Below are positions 24,224 through 32,401 of a DNA stretch of 36,295 nt, piece after piece. The translations under genes were made by a program, and so were the position numbers. Below the pieces are notes generated by a model. It saw only the letters and a list, made by a program, of their open reading frames with translations, did not search any database and was not told the DNA's origin. The DNA is taken from positions 1-36,295 of the forward strand of contig JBOIEQ010000028.1 of assembly GCA_050741255.1 (NCBI GenBank), written 5' to 3'. The stretch's first letter is position 1. Each line of letters begins with the position of its first letter. The stretch comes from CAZXNF01 sp050741255. GTDB lineage: Bacteria; Pseudomonadota; Gammaproteobacteria; Burkholderiales; SG8-41.

Positions 24224-25195
24224 TTACTCCGGCTGTATGCCCGCGGCTTTCACCACCGCCGCCCACTTCTTCACTTCGGCGGCGATGAAGGCCTTGAACT
24301 GGTCGGGCGGCATCGTGCCCGGATCGAGGGCAAGCGTGATGAAGCGCTCGCGGACGTCGGGCAGCGTTGCCGCGCGGATCATCTCCGTGGACAGCACCTT
24401 CAGCACCGGCGCCGGCAGGCCGGCCGGCGCCTGGAAGCCGTACCAGTTGGCGGCCTCGAAGTCCTTCACGCCCAGTTCCTCGAAGGTCGGCACGTCCGGC
24501 GCGCCGATCGAGCGCTTTTTCGTGGAGACGGCAAGCGCGCGCAGCTTGCCGGCTTTCACCTGCGGCATCGCGCCGGGGGTCGTCGTGAACGTGGACTGGA
24601 TCTGGCCCGCCAGGACATCGGCGAGCGCGGGACCGGTGCCTTTATAGGGAACATGGACGAGGTCAACGCCGGCCCGCAGCTTGAACAGTTCGCCGACGAT
24701 GTGAGTGGTGGCGCCGGTGCCGCCCGAAGCCAGCACGATCTTGCCCGGCTGGGCCTTCGCCAGTTCGATAAAGGCCTTCAGGGTTTGCGCCGGGACGGCC
24801 GGATGCACCACGAGCATCAGCGGCGAGGACGCGACCAGCGCGATCGGCGTGAAGTCCTTGATCGGGTCGAACGGGACCTTGCGCAGGATGCTCGGGTTGA
24901 TCGTGTGCGGCGTGTCGGACAGGATCAGCGTGTAGCCGTCCGGCGCGCTCTTGGCCGTGATCTCGGTGCCGATCATGCTGGCGGCGCCGGGGCGGTTGTC
25001 CACCACGATGGTCTGCCCGAAGCGCTCGTTCAGCTTCTGGCCGATGATGCGCGTCACCGCGTCGGTGCCGCCGCCTGGGGCGTACGGCACGATGATGCGG
25101 ATCGGCTTGTTCGGGTACTCGTCGGCGGCGCCGGCGCTGGTGCACGTGGCGGCGGCGGCCAGCAGGACAATGGTGGCGGTGTGCTTGATGGTCAT
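24224..25195 (-). CDS. Bug/TctC-family periplasmic binding protein 6
   Basis: This 323-aa receptor has its signal peptide at residues 1-23 (cleavage near AGA/A). Then come YPNKPIRIIVPYAPGGGTD, DNRPGAASMIGTE and VPYKGTGPALADVLAG. The ATG at 25195 overlaps the stop of the class V aminotransferase (ATGA) and has agggagag upstream; the much longer open frame upstream is a shadow of that gene. It is the last gene of the Bug / arginase-like / aminotransferase / Bug operon. Coupling to the enzyme genes implies that it recognises their substrate. Confidence 0.93.
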   Translation of the reverse strand: MTIKHTATIVLLAAAATCTSAGAADEYPNKPIRIIVPYAPGGGTDAVTRIIGQKLNERFGQTIVVDNRPGAASMIGTEITAKSAPDGYTLILSDTPHTINPSILRKVPFDPIKDFTPIALVASSPLMLVVHPAVPAQTLKAFIELAKAQPGKIVLASGGTGATTHIVGELFKLRAGVDLVHVPYKGTGPALADVLAGQIQSTFTTTPGAMPQVKAGKLRALAVSTKKRSIGAPDVPTFEELGVKDFEAANWYGFQAPAGLPAPVLKVLSTEMIRAATLPDVRERFITLALDPGTMPPDQFKAFIAAEVKKWAAVVKAAGIQPE

Positions 25196-26421
25196 GCGCT
25201 CTCCCTGAGAGTAGTAAGGTCGGCCTGCCGCGCCCAGTCGCGGACGCTGGCCAGCACGGTCTGGATTTCCTCCGGGGTGTTGTACAGGTGGTGCGAAAAG
25301 CGCAGCCGGCCCTGCCGCAGTGACGCGCGGATGTTGTTGCGGGCGAGGTGCCCGGCGAGCGACTGGATGCCGGCCGCAGCGCGGGGCGAAGGACGGCGCA
25401 GGCCCGCCAGCACGAGATGCGAACGGTGGGCTTCCACCATGCCGCTCACCAGCGGTATGCCGTGCTCGCGCAGGCCCGCATCGAGCGCGCGCGACAGCGC
25501 CATGACATGCCGTTCGATCGCCGGCACACCCACGTCGAGCAGGATGTCGAGCGAGGCGCCGACGGCGTTCGCGCTCGAATAGTTGCCGCTGCCGAGGTCG
25601 AAACGCCGTGCGCCCGGCATGAGCCGGTAATCCTCGCCGCCTTTTTCGCCTTCGTGGGCATCGCCGAGGTCCACGCTGAAGCGGCCGAGGTAGGCCGGGC
25701 GCAGTTGTTCCGCCAGCGCGCGGCGCACGAACAGGAAGCCCAAGCCGTACGGACCGCACAGGTACTTGGAGGCGCCGACGGCCAGCGCGTCGATCTGCGC
25801 GGCATGCACGTCGAGCTCGAGCACGCCGACCGACTGGGCGCCGTCGACCAGCAGCACGATGCCGCGGCTGCGACAGGCGGCGCCGAGCCTCGCGAGATCC
25901 GTGCGTGCGCCGGTGGAGAACGTGACCGACGAGACGATGACGAGCCGGGTGCGCGCGTCCATTGAGGCGATGATCGCCTCCGCGGGGATCGACATATCCT
26001 CCGCGGGCGACACCACCTTCACGTCGATGCCGTGGCGGTCGCGCATGTTGTAGAGCGTGTAGACGCCGTTCGGATGCTCGATTTCCGTGCATACGATGGC
26101 GTTGTCGCCGCGTTGCCACGGCAGCGACGCGGTGAGGATGTTGAGCCCTTCGGACACGTTGCGCGTGAGCGTGACCTCGTCGGCTTCCGCGTGCAGCAGG
26201 CGCGCGACCTTGCCGCGCGTGGTTTCGGCCGCGTCGAACACGCCGCCGTGTTCCTTGGCGGCGCCGCGCATGCGCGTCTCGTAGTAGGCGAGCGCGGCAT
26301 CGCGCGCGGCCGCGGGCAGCAGGCAGCGCGCGGAGTTCTCGAGGTAGATGACCTCGCTCGCGCCCGGAAACTGCGCGCGTGCGTGCGTGAAGGCATCGAC
26401 GGGAGGACGGGGATCGTTCAT
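25192..26421 (-). CDS. Class V aminotransferase (isopenicillin-N-epimerase/cysteine-desulfurase-like)
   Basis: This is a 409-aa PLP enzyme of the class V fold. YLENSARCLLP is at the N-terminus, TRNVSEGLN binds phosphate, and EIEHPNGVY is typical. VDGAQS is at 192-197 with the PLP Asp, and the Schiff-base lysine is Lys219 in GASKYLCGPYGLGFLFV. The desulfurase loop Cys is not evident, so an epimerase, lyase or transaminase role is more likely than sulfur transfer. Its ATG overlaps the arginase-like stop and its stop overlaps the Bug start (ATGA at both ends), so three proteins are translationally coupled. The substrate is unknown. Confidence 0.88.
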   Translation of the reverse strand: MNDPRPPVDAFTHARAQFPGASEVIYLENSARCLLPAAARDAALAYYETRMRGAAKEHGGVFDAAETTRGKVARLLHAEADEVTLTRNVSEGLNILTASLPWQRGDNAIVCTEIEHPNGVYTLYNMRDRHGIDVKVVSPAEDMSIPAEAIIASMDARTRLVIVSSVTFSTGARTDLARLGAACRSRGIVLLVDGAQSVGVLELDVHAAQIDALAVGASKYLCGPYGLGFLFVRRALAEQLRPAYLGRFSVDLGDAHEGEKGGEDYRLMPGARRFDLGSGNYSSANAVGASLDILLDVGVPAIERHVMALSRALDAGLREHGIPLVSGMVEAHRSHLVLAGLRRPSPRAAAGIQSLAGHLARNNIRASLRQGRLRFSHHLYNTPEEIQTVLASVRDWARQADLTTLRESA

Positions 26422-27341
26422 GGGCGCTGGAGAAACAGCAGGATGGCTTCGAGCATGACGTTGGCGGCGAGGAATGCGGACATGCCGCCCACGTCGTGCG
26501 GCGGACTGATGGTGTTCACGTCGAACGCTACCACGTTCAGGCCGTGCAGTCCGCGCATGAGCGCCAGGCCTTCGCGCGCGGAGAGGCCGCCCCACGACGG
26601 CGCGCACACGCCCGGCGCGCACGACGGATCGAACACGTCCATGTCCCAGCACACGTAGACGGGCCGCGCGCCGACCTTCGCGTGCATGTGCGCGGCGAGC
26701 CCGGCGATGCCCATGTTCTCGATCTGGGCCATGCGCACCACTTCGTAGCCGAGGCGCTCCGCCGTGGCCAGGATGCCGGGCATGCGGAAAGTGCCGCGGA
26801 TGCCCGCATGCAGCGAATGCGCGGGATCGACCAGCTTCTCCTCCGCCGCGCGGGTGAAGGTGGTGCCGGTGTCGTGGCCGGTCTTCGGTTCGGGGTTGGA
26901 ATCGGTGTGCGAATCGATGTGCAGCACGACGAGGCCCGGATGGCGCTTCGCCGCCGCGCGCAGTTGCGGCAGCGTCACCGCGCCGTCGCCGCCCATGGTC
27001 AGCGGCCAGGCGCCGGCGTCGAACACGGCGCCGATCACGCGCTCGATCTTCGCGAAGGCGTCGTCGATCTGGCCGGGCACCACGTCCACGTCGCCCCAGT
27101 CCGCGACGTCCAGCTTCGCCAGCGGATCGAAGTCGAACTCCGGCGGGTTGTACGGTCGCAGCAGCAGCGACTGCTCGCGGATCGCCGTGGGCCCCAGCCG
27201 CGCCCCGATGCGGAGCGGATGCGCGCCGGTGTCGAAAGGCAGGCCGACGATGCCGACTTTGGAGGCCTTGCGCGCCTCCGGGCCGGGCACGCGCATGAAG
27301 GCGCCGGCGCGGCGCAGCGGGAGGGCTTTGGGGTCGGTCAT
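26418..27341 (-). CDS. Arginase/agmatinase-fold protein lacking two conserved histidines
   Basis: This 307-aa member of the ureohydrolase fold should hydrolyse a guanidino or related group with two Mn ions. Metal ligands are visible in DSHTD (Asp143, His145, Asp147) and WDMD (Asp233, Asp235), and GGLSAREG supplies Glu257. The usual GGDH motif is GGDG (Gly120), which removes a first-shell His. The usual HGT motif is TGT (Thr158), which removes a catalytic His; His156 lies two residues away. Either activity is altered, a different metal set is used, or it is not a guanidine hydrolase. It is one base from the Bug stop upstream and overlaps the class V aminotransferase downstream. Confidence 0.85.
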   Translation of the reverse strand: MTDPKALPLRRAGAFMRVPGPEARKASKVGIVGLPFDTGAHPLRIGARLGPTAIREQSLLLRPYNPPEFDFDPLAKLDVADWGDVDVVPGQIDDAFAKIERVIGAVFDAGAWPLTMGGDGAVTLPQLRAAAKRHPGLVVLHIDSHTDSNPEPKTGHDTGTTFTRAAEEKLVDPAHSLHAGIRGTFRMPGILATAERLGYEVVRMAQIENMGIAGLAAHMHAKVGARPVYVCWDMDVFDPSCAPGVCAPSWGGLSAREGLALMRGLHGLNVVAFDVNTISPPHDVGGMSAFLAANVMLEAILLFLQRP

Positions 27342-27342
27342 G

Positions 27343-28305
27343 TCAGTCGAGCTTGATGTTGGCGGCCTTCACGACCTTCGCCCAGCGCTCGTAGTCGGCG
27401 CGGATGTACTGGCCGAGCTGGTCGGGGGTCATCGGCGTCGGGATCAGGCCCTGCGCGAGCAGCTTGTCCTTCACGTCGGGCGCGGCGAGCGCGCGGATGG
27501 CCTCGGTGTTGAGTTTCGCGATGATGTCTTTCGGCGTTCCCGTCGGTGCCATCAGCGGATACCAGTTCAGCGCGTCGTAGCCGGGCAGACCGGATTCCGC
27601 GATCACCGGCACGCCGGGCAGGGCTTCGTATGGCTTCGTGCCGGACACGCCGATCGCGCGCAGCTTGCCGGACTTCACGAGCGCCACGACGGAAGGATCG
27701 GAGAACGTGAGGTCCGCGTGGCCGCCCATGATGTCGGCGATGGCGGGCGCCGTGCCCTTGTAGGGGATGTGGACCATCCTGATGCCGGCCATCACGTTGA
27801 ACAGTTCACCCGCGAGGTGCTGGCCGGTGCCGGCGCCCCCGGAGGCCATGTTGAGTTTGCCCGGGTTGGCCTTGGCCAGCGCGATCAGCTCCTTTGCGTT
27901 CTTCGCCGGCACCGAGGGATGCGCGATGACGATGTAGGGCATGGTCACCAGCATCGTCACCGGGGCGAGGTCGCGCAGCGGGTCGTAGCCGAGCTTGGGG
28001 AACAGCAGCGGCGCGACGGCGACCGACCCTGGCCCCGCGACCAGCAGCGTGTAGCCGTCCGGCACCGCCTTCGCGACGAGCTCCGCGCCGATGGTGCCGG
28101 CCGCGCCCGCGCGGTTGTCGATCACCACCGGCTGCGCGAGGTATTCGGACAGCTTCTGGCCGACCGTGCGCGCGGTGAGGTCCACCCCGCCGCCGGGCGG
28201 GAAGGGCACGACGATGCGGACGGCCCTGGAGGGGTAGGGCTGGGCGTACGCGCTCGCGGCGGAGAGGGTGATGGTGGCCAGCACGAGCCTTAAAGTGGTC
28301 TGCAT
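27343..28305 (-). CDS. Bug/TctC-family periplasmic binding protein 7
   Basis: This is a 320-aa receptor. The signal peptide is residues 1-21 (cleavage near AYA/Q), then YPSRAVRIVVPFPPGGGVD, DNRAGAAGTIGAE and IPYKGTAPAIADIMGG. The ATG at 28305 is preferred because ggag lies seven bases upstream; ATGs at 28311 and 28317 in the same frame precede that site. It is the first gene after the inverted repeat at 28326-28411 and is one base from the arginase-like gene. It is probably the uptake component of the four-gene operon that ends at 24224. Confidence 0.92.
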   Translation of the reverse strand: MQTTLRLVLATITLSAASAYAQPYPSRAVRIVVPFPPGGGVDLTARTVGQKLSEYLAQPVVIDNRAGAAGTIGAELVAKAVPDGYTLLVAGPGSVAVAPLLFPKLGYDPLRDLAPVTMLVTMPYIVIAHPSVPAKNAKELIALAKANPGKLNMASGGAGTGQHLAGELFNVMAGIRMVHIPYKGTAPAIADIMGGHADLTFSDPSVVALVKSGKLRAIGVSGTKPYEALPGVPVIAESGLPGYDALNWYPLMAPTGTPKDIIAKLNTEAIRALAAPDVKDKLLAQGLIPTPMTPDQLGQYIRADYERWAKVVKAANIKLD

Positions 28306-28325
28306 GAGCATCTCCATTGCGTCAA

Positions 28326-28411
28326 TGGATTCCCGCCTGCGCGGGAATGACGGCCTGAAATTTCCACCGTCCTTGCACTAGGTTTGTCATCCCCGCGCAG
28401 GCGGGGATCCA
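28326..28411. repeat. Inverted pair of hairpin repeats between hyuB2 and Bug 7
   Basis: Copies 28326-28351 (core tcccgcctgcgcggga) and 28386-28411 (core ccccgcgcaggcgggg) are inverted with respect to each other and differ by one compensating base pair. The pair separates the second hydantoinase operon from the downstream Bug operon and could act as a transcript processing or attenuation structure. Confidence 0.8.
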
Positions 28412-28430
28412 TTGAAAGCGTGAACCGTCG

Positions 28431-30092
28431 TTATAACCCGTAAATCTTTTTCGCCTGTTCCGCCGTCACGATCCCGTTCTTCACGTCGCGCGCCACCGCC
28501 TCGCGCGACCGCGCCTTCGGGTCGCCGATGCCGCCGCCGCCGGGGGTTTCCACCACCACGCGGTCGCCGGCCGGGATGACCTGCCGGCCGAAGCCGCGCA
28601 TCGTCTTGCCCGACTTCAGCGTCAGGCGCCCGCCGCCGCCGTTGCCGCCGCCCGCGCTGCCGCGCGCCGGATGCACGATGCGGTCGAAGGTCGCCGAGAT
28701 GATCATGGGTGCTGCTTCGCCGTTCGCGATCTCCATGATCTGGCCGAGGCCGCCGCGGTGCTGGCCCGCGCCGCCGGAATCGGGCCGGTATTCCTTCTTC
28801 CAGTAGACGATCGGCGACAGCGTCTCCATGATCTCCACGGCGACGTTGCGGATACCGCTCGGAAATGAGGTCACGGACAGGCCGTCCTTGCCGGGGCGCG
28901 CGCCGGTGCCGCCGGTGTTGAAGCCGACGACGTTGAAGCGCGTCGCGCCCTTCAGTTGCGTCGGGTCGACGCCCTGCATCGTCTGTCCGCCGGCGAGGCG
29001 CACGTTCCACAGCGAGGACGTGCCCTCGGTCGGCACCTGCTCCGGCCGGGCCTGGCGCAGGCAGCCGAACACCATGTCGGGCAGCATCTGGCCGATGGTC
29101 GACCGCGCGGCCACGGCGAGCGGGAAGGGCGCGTTGACGATCGCGCCTTCGGGCGCCGTGACGCGCACCACCTCGAGCGAGCCGGCGTTGTTGGGGATGT
29201 GCGGGCCGATCACGCAGCGCACGCCGAAGGAGGTGTAGGCGTCGGTGTAGCTCTTGGGCACGTTGATGCCGTTGCTGACGGCATCGCTGGTGCCGGTGAA
29301 GTCGATGGCGATGCCTGTTTTCGCGACCGTCACCTTCGCCACGAGCGTGATGGGCTTGTCGTAGCCGTCGATCGTCATCGAGTACGACCAGGCGCCCTGC
29401 GGCCATTCGCGCACGGCGGCGAGCATCGCGGCGCGCGAGCGCGCGATGATGTGCGCGGACAGTTTTTCGATGTCCCTGAGCCGGTACTCGTCCATCATCG
29501 CCAGCAGCCGGCGTCCGCCGATTTCGTTGCACGCGACCAGGCCGTAGATGTCGCCTTCCACCTGCACCGGTTCGCGCACGTTCGCGCGCACCACTTTCAG
29601 CATGGTCTCGTCCATGCGGCCACGCGAGACGAGCCGCACGATGGGGATGAACAGGCCCTCGTGGTAGACCTGCGTGCCGTCGGCGGAGAGGCCCATGCCG
29701 CCGATGTCCACCACGTGCACGGTGGAGGCGAACAGCGCGACCATGCGTTTGCTTTTAAAGACCGGCGTCACCATCGTGAGGTCGTTCAGGTGGCCGGTGC
29801 CTTTCCAGGGATCGTTGGTCAGGAAGACGTCGCCCGGAAACATCGTGTGCGGGGGGTATTCCTGCAGGAAATACTTGACCGATTCGGCCATCGAGTTGAC
29901 GTGCCCCGGCGTGCCGGTGACCGCCTGCGCCACCATGCGGCCGTCGGGCAGGAACACCCCGGCGGAGAGGTCGCCCGCCTCGCGCGTGGAGGCGCCAAAC
30001 GCCGTGCGCACCAGCGTCTGCGCCTGTTCTTCCACGACGGAGAGCAGGCGGTTCCACATCACCTGCATCTGGATGTCGGCGAGCTTGCTCAT
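28431..30092 (-). CDS. Hydantoinase B / oxoprolinase B-family subunit 2
   Basis: This 553-aa HyuB-type subunit has about 40 residues more than the first copy, mostly at the C-terminus (DPKARSREAVARDVKNG and KKIYGL), a tail seen in acetone/acetophenone-carboxylase-like members. Core elements are MQVMWNRLLSVVEEQAQTLV, LTNDPWKGTGHLNDLTMV, HVVDIGG and a Gly-rich GSAGGGNGGGG segment. The ATG at 30092 overlaps the hyuA stop (ATGA) and has aagggag upstream. It works with the upstream hyuA product as an ATP-dependent amidohydrolase or carboxylase; the substrate is not evident. Confidence 0.9.
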   Translation of the reverse strand: MSKLADIQMQVMWNRLLSVVEEQAQTLVRTAFGASTREAGDLSAGVFLPDGRMVAQAVTGTPGHVNSMAESVKYFLQEYPPHTMFPGDVFLTNDPWKGTGHLNDLTMVTPVFKSKRMVALFASTVHVVDIGGMGLSADGTQVYHEGLFIPIVRLVSRGRMDETMLKVVRANVREPVQVEGDIYGLVACNEIGGRRLLAMMDEYRLRDIEKLSAHIIARSRAAMLAAVREWPQGAWSYSMTIDGYDKPITLVAKVTVAKTGIAIDFTGTSDAVSNGINVPKSYTDAYTSFGVRCVIGPHIPNNAGSLEVVRVTAPEGAIVNAPFPLAVAARSTIGQMLPDMVFGCLRQARPEQVPTEGTSSLWNVRLAGGQTMQGVDPTQLKGATRFNVVGFNTGGTGARPGKDGLSVTSFPSGIRNVAVEIMETLSPIVYWKKEYRPDSGGAGQHRGGLGQIMEIANGEAAPMIISATFDRIVHPARGSAGGGNGGGGRLTLKSGKTMRGFGRQVIPAGDRVVVETPGGGGIGDPKARSREAVARDVKNGIVTAEQAKKIYGL

Positions 30093-32197
30093 GACGATCT
30101 CCCTTTCACCTTGCGCTTGTCCAGCACGATGTAGCCGAGGCTGTTGATCGAGGCGTCGAAATCCGCGGTCACCACCACCGTCGTCTGGTCCTCGACGATC
30201 AGCGCGGGACCGGCGACGCGCGCCCCCGGCGCCATAGAGGCCCGTTCGTAGACCGGCACGTCGCGCCACTTCGCGAGTTTCGGTTCGAATATGCGGCGTT
30301 TCGCGGACGGTTGGGCGGTCTTGCGGGGCAGGGCGCCGGCCCTGGGCGCGCGTTTCACCCTGGTGGACACCGTGACCGACCAGCTCATGATCTCCACCTC
30401 CATGTTCGGCACGGTGCGGCCGTAGAGCGCGCGGTAGGCGGTGTCGAAGCGGCGTTTCAGGCCCGCGATGTCCTTCGCGGCGAGCCTGCCGGCGGGCAGC
30501 GTCACCGCGATCTCATGGCCTTGTCCCGCGTAGCGCATGTAGGCGGCACGCACTGCCGCCAGCGGTGCATTACCCGCCGCGGCGCGCACGACGTCCGTTG
30601 CCTGCTTCGTCATGGCGTCGAGCAGGCGGTTCGCGTGCGCGGTGTCGAGCGTGGTGATGAACTGGTACCAGCTGCGCACGGCCTGGAACGCGACCGGCGC
30701 GGTGAGGAAGCCCAATGCCGAGCCCACGCTGGCGCCGACCGGAATGACGACGCGGGAAACGCCCAGCTTGTCCGCGAGCCGGGCGGTGTGCAGCGGCGCG
30801 GCGCCGCCGAAGGCGATCAGTGTGTAGTGTTCGACGGTCTTGCCGAGCTCCATGGCGTGCACGCGCGCGGCGTTCGCCATGTTCTCGGTGACGATCTCGG
30901 TGATCGCGAGGGCGCTCAGCGCGGCGTCCAGCTTGAGCGGCTTCGCCACGTCGCGCAGCACCGCGGCTTCCGCGCGTTTCGGTTCCAGCGTGACGCGACC
31001 GCCCGCGAAGCGCGTGGCATCGAGCAGGCCCATCGCGCAGTCGGCGTCCGTGACGGTCGCGTGCTCGCCGCCGCGCGCGTAGCACGCGGGGCCCGGCTCC
31101 GAGCCCGCGCTGTCGGGGCCGACCTGCACGCGTTCGAGATCGTCCACGCGGGCGATGGAGCCGCCGCCGGCGCCTATTTCCACCATCTCGATCACCGGGA
31201 TGCGGATCGGCAGGCCGCTGCCCTTGAGAAAGCGGTACATGCGGCCGAACTCGAAACTGCGGGAAATCTCCGGTGTGTAGTCGTCGATGAAGCAGATCTT
31301 CGCGGTCGTCCCGCCCATGTCGAAGGACAGCGCGCGCGTCGCGCCGCAGCTCTCAGCGACGGTGCGCGCGAGGATGGCGCCGCCGGCCGGCCCGGATTCC
31401 ACCAGCCGCACCGGCTCCGCCGCGCCCATGGCCAGCGTGCACAGCGCGCCGCCGGAGGTCATGAGGTACACCGGGCAGCGGATGCCCATCGTGGTCAGGC
31501 GCGCTTCCAGCCGGTTGAGATAACCGGCCATCACCGGCTGCACGTAGGCGTTGGCGCAGGTGGTGGAGATGCGCTCGTATTCGCGGATCTCGGGGCAGAC
31601 GTCGGAGGACAGCGTGACCCACAGCTTGGGCAGCGCCTGCCGGAGAATCTCCCGCACGCGCTGCTCGTGCGCGGGATACAGGAAGCTCTGCAGGAAGGCG
31701 ACGGCGACGCTTTCCACGCCTTCGCGTTCGAGGACCGGCACCAGCGCCGCGACCGCCGCCTCGTCGAGCGGGAGACGCACGCGGCCCTGCGCGTCGATGC
31801 GTTCCGGCACCGGCAGGCGCAGGGCGCGCGGCACCAGCGGCGCGGGCTTGTCGAGGAAGATGTCGTACTGCGCGAAGCGGTGTTCCCAGCCGATCTCGAC
31901 CACGTCGCGGAAGCCCTCGGTGGTGAGCAGCGCCGTCTTCGCGCCCTTGCGCTCGATCAGGGCGTTGGTGGCGAGCGTGGTGCCGAGGATGAAGAGCCCG
32001 AGCGCGCCGGGCGCGATGCCGGCCCGCGCGAGGATTTCCTGCACCGCGGCGACCACCGCCTCCTCCGGCGCGCGCGGCGTGGTGAGCACCTTGCCGGTCC
32101 AGCGCCGGCCGCGCGCCTCCAGCACGATGTCGGTGAACGTGCCGCCGATATCGACGGCGAGCCGGGCGCCGGCGATGGCGACTTTTGCTGCTGACAT
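30089..32197 (-). CDS. Hydantoinase A / oxoprolinase A-family subunit 2
   Basis: This 702-aa HyuA-family subunit has AVDIGGTFTD at 14-23, LGTTLATNALIERKG, IREYERISTTCANAYVQP, FDMGGTTAKICF and IGAGGGSIA. It is clearly paralogous to the copy at 15870 but diverged, and it is arranged with hyuB by a tight four-base overlap rather than a repeat-filled gap. The start at 32197 gives MSAAKVAIAGARLAVDIGG; the Shine-Dalgarno is weak. It is divergent from the alpha/beta hydrolase gene over about 200 bases, where a TTGTAACG direct repeat may be regulatory. The frame stays open upstream antisense to the hydrolase, which is a shadow. Confidence 0.9.
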   Translation of the reverse strand: MSAAKVAIAGARLAVDIGGTFTDIVLEARGRRWTGKVLTTPRAPEEAVVAAVQEILARAGIAPGALGLFILGTTLATNALIERKGAKTALLTTEGFRDVVEIGWEHRFAQYDIFLDKPAPLVPRALRLPVPERIDAQGRVRLPLDEAAVAALVPVLEREGVESVAVAFLQSFLYPAHEQRVREILRQALPKLWVTLSSDVCPEIREYERISTTCANAYVQPVMAGYLNRLEARLTTMGIRCPVYLMTSGGALCTLAMGAAEPVRLVESGPAGGAILARTVAESCGATRALSFDMGGTTAKICFIDDYTPEISRSFEFGRMYRFLKGSGLPIRIPVIEMVEIGAGGGSIARVDDLERVQVGPDSAGSEPGPACYARGGEHATVTDADCAMGLLDATRFAGGRVTLEPKRAEAAVLRDVAKPLKLDAALSALAITEIVTENMANAARVHAMELGKTVEHYTLIAFGGAAPLHTARLADKLGVSRVVIPVGASVGSALGFLTAPVAFQAVRSWYQFITTLDTAHANRLLDAMTKQATDVVRAAAGNAPLAAVRAAYMRYAGQGHEIAVTLPAGRLAAKDIAGLKRRFDTAYRALYGRTVPNMEVEIMSWSVTVSTRVKRAPRAGALPRKTAQPSAKRRIFEPKLAKWRDVPVYERASMAPGARVAGPALIVEDQTTVVVTADFDASINSLGYIVLDKRKVKGRSS

Positions 32198-32262
32198 GCG
32201 GAGAACCCTGAAAGGACGAGTGGGGGAGGGTGCTGCGGACGACCGTTCCGCCCGATGCGTTA

Positions 32263-32281
32263 TTGTAACGAGGTTGTAACG
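32263..32281. promoter_or_regulatory. Direct repeat TTGTAACG x2, candidate operator
   Basis: TTGTAACG occurs at 32263-32270 and 32274-32281, exactly 11 bases apart (one helical turn), in the divergent region between hyuA2 and the hydrolase gene. On the minus strand a TACAAT hexamer within it could be a -10 box for hyuA2. No -35 is convincing. Confidence 0.3.
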
Positions 32282-32401
32282 GGGTTCGGCGGCCGTTCCC
32301 GCGACTCGCGCGGTGCGGCCATCCCCGCAAGCATCGTCACCGCCGGCGCGCGCCGGGAAAGGGCAGTCGTGTCGTCCGTCACCACCGGGTCCAGTGAAGC
32401 C

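Noticed and set aside
25196..26119. Extension of the Bug 6 frame through the class V aminotransferase
   Set aside because: The Bug signal peptide starts at 25195 with a good ribosome site; the extension is antisense-type noise in another frame of a real gene.
1149..28411. CRISPR array from the recurrent 28-bp repeats
   Set aside because: Copies occur in pairs, mostly inverted, kilobases apart, without regular spacers or cas genes.
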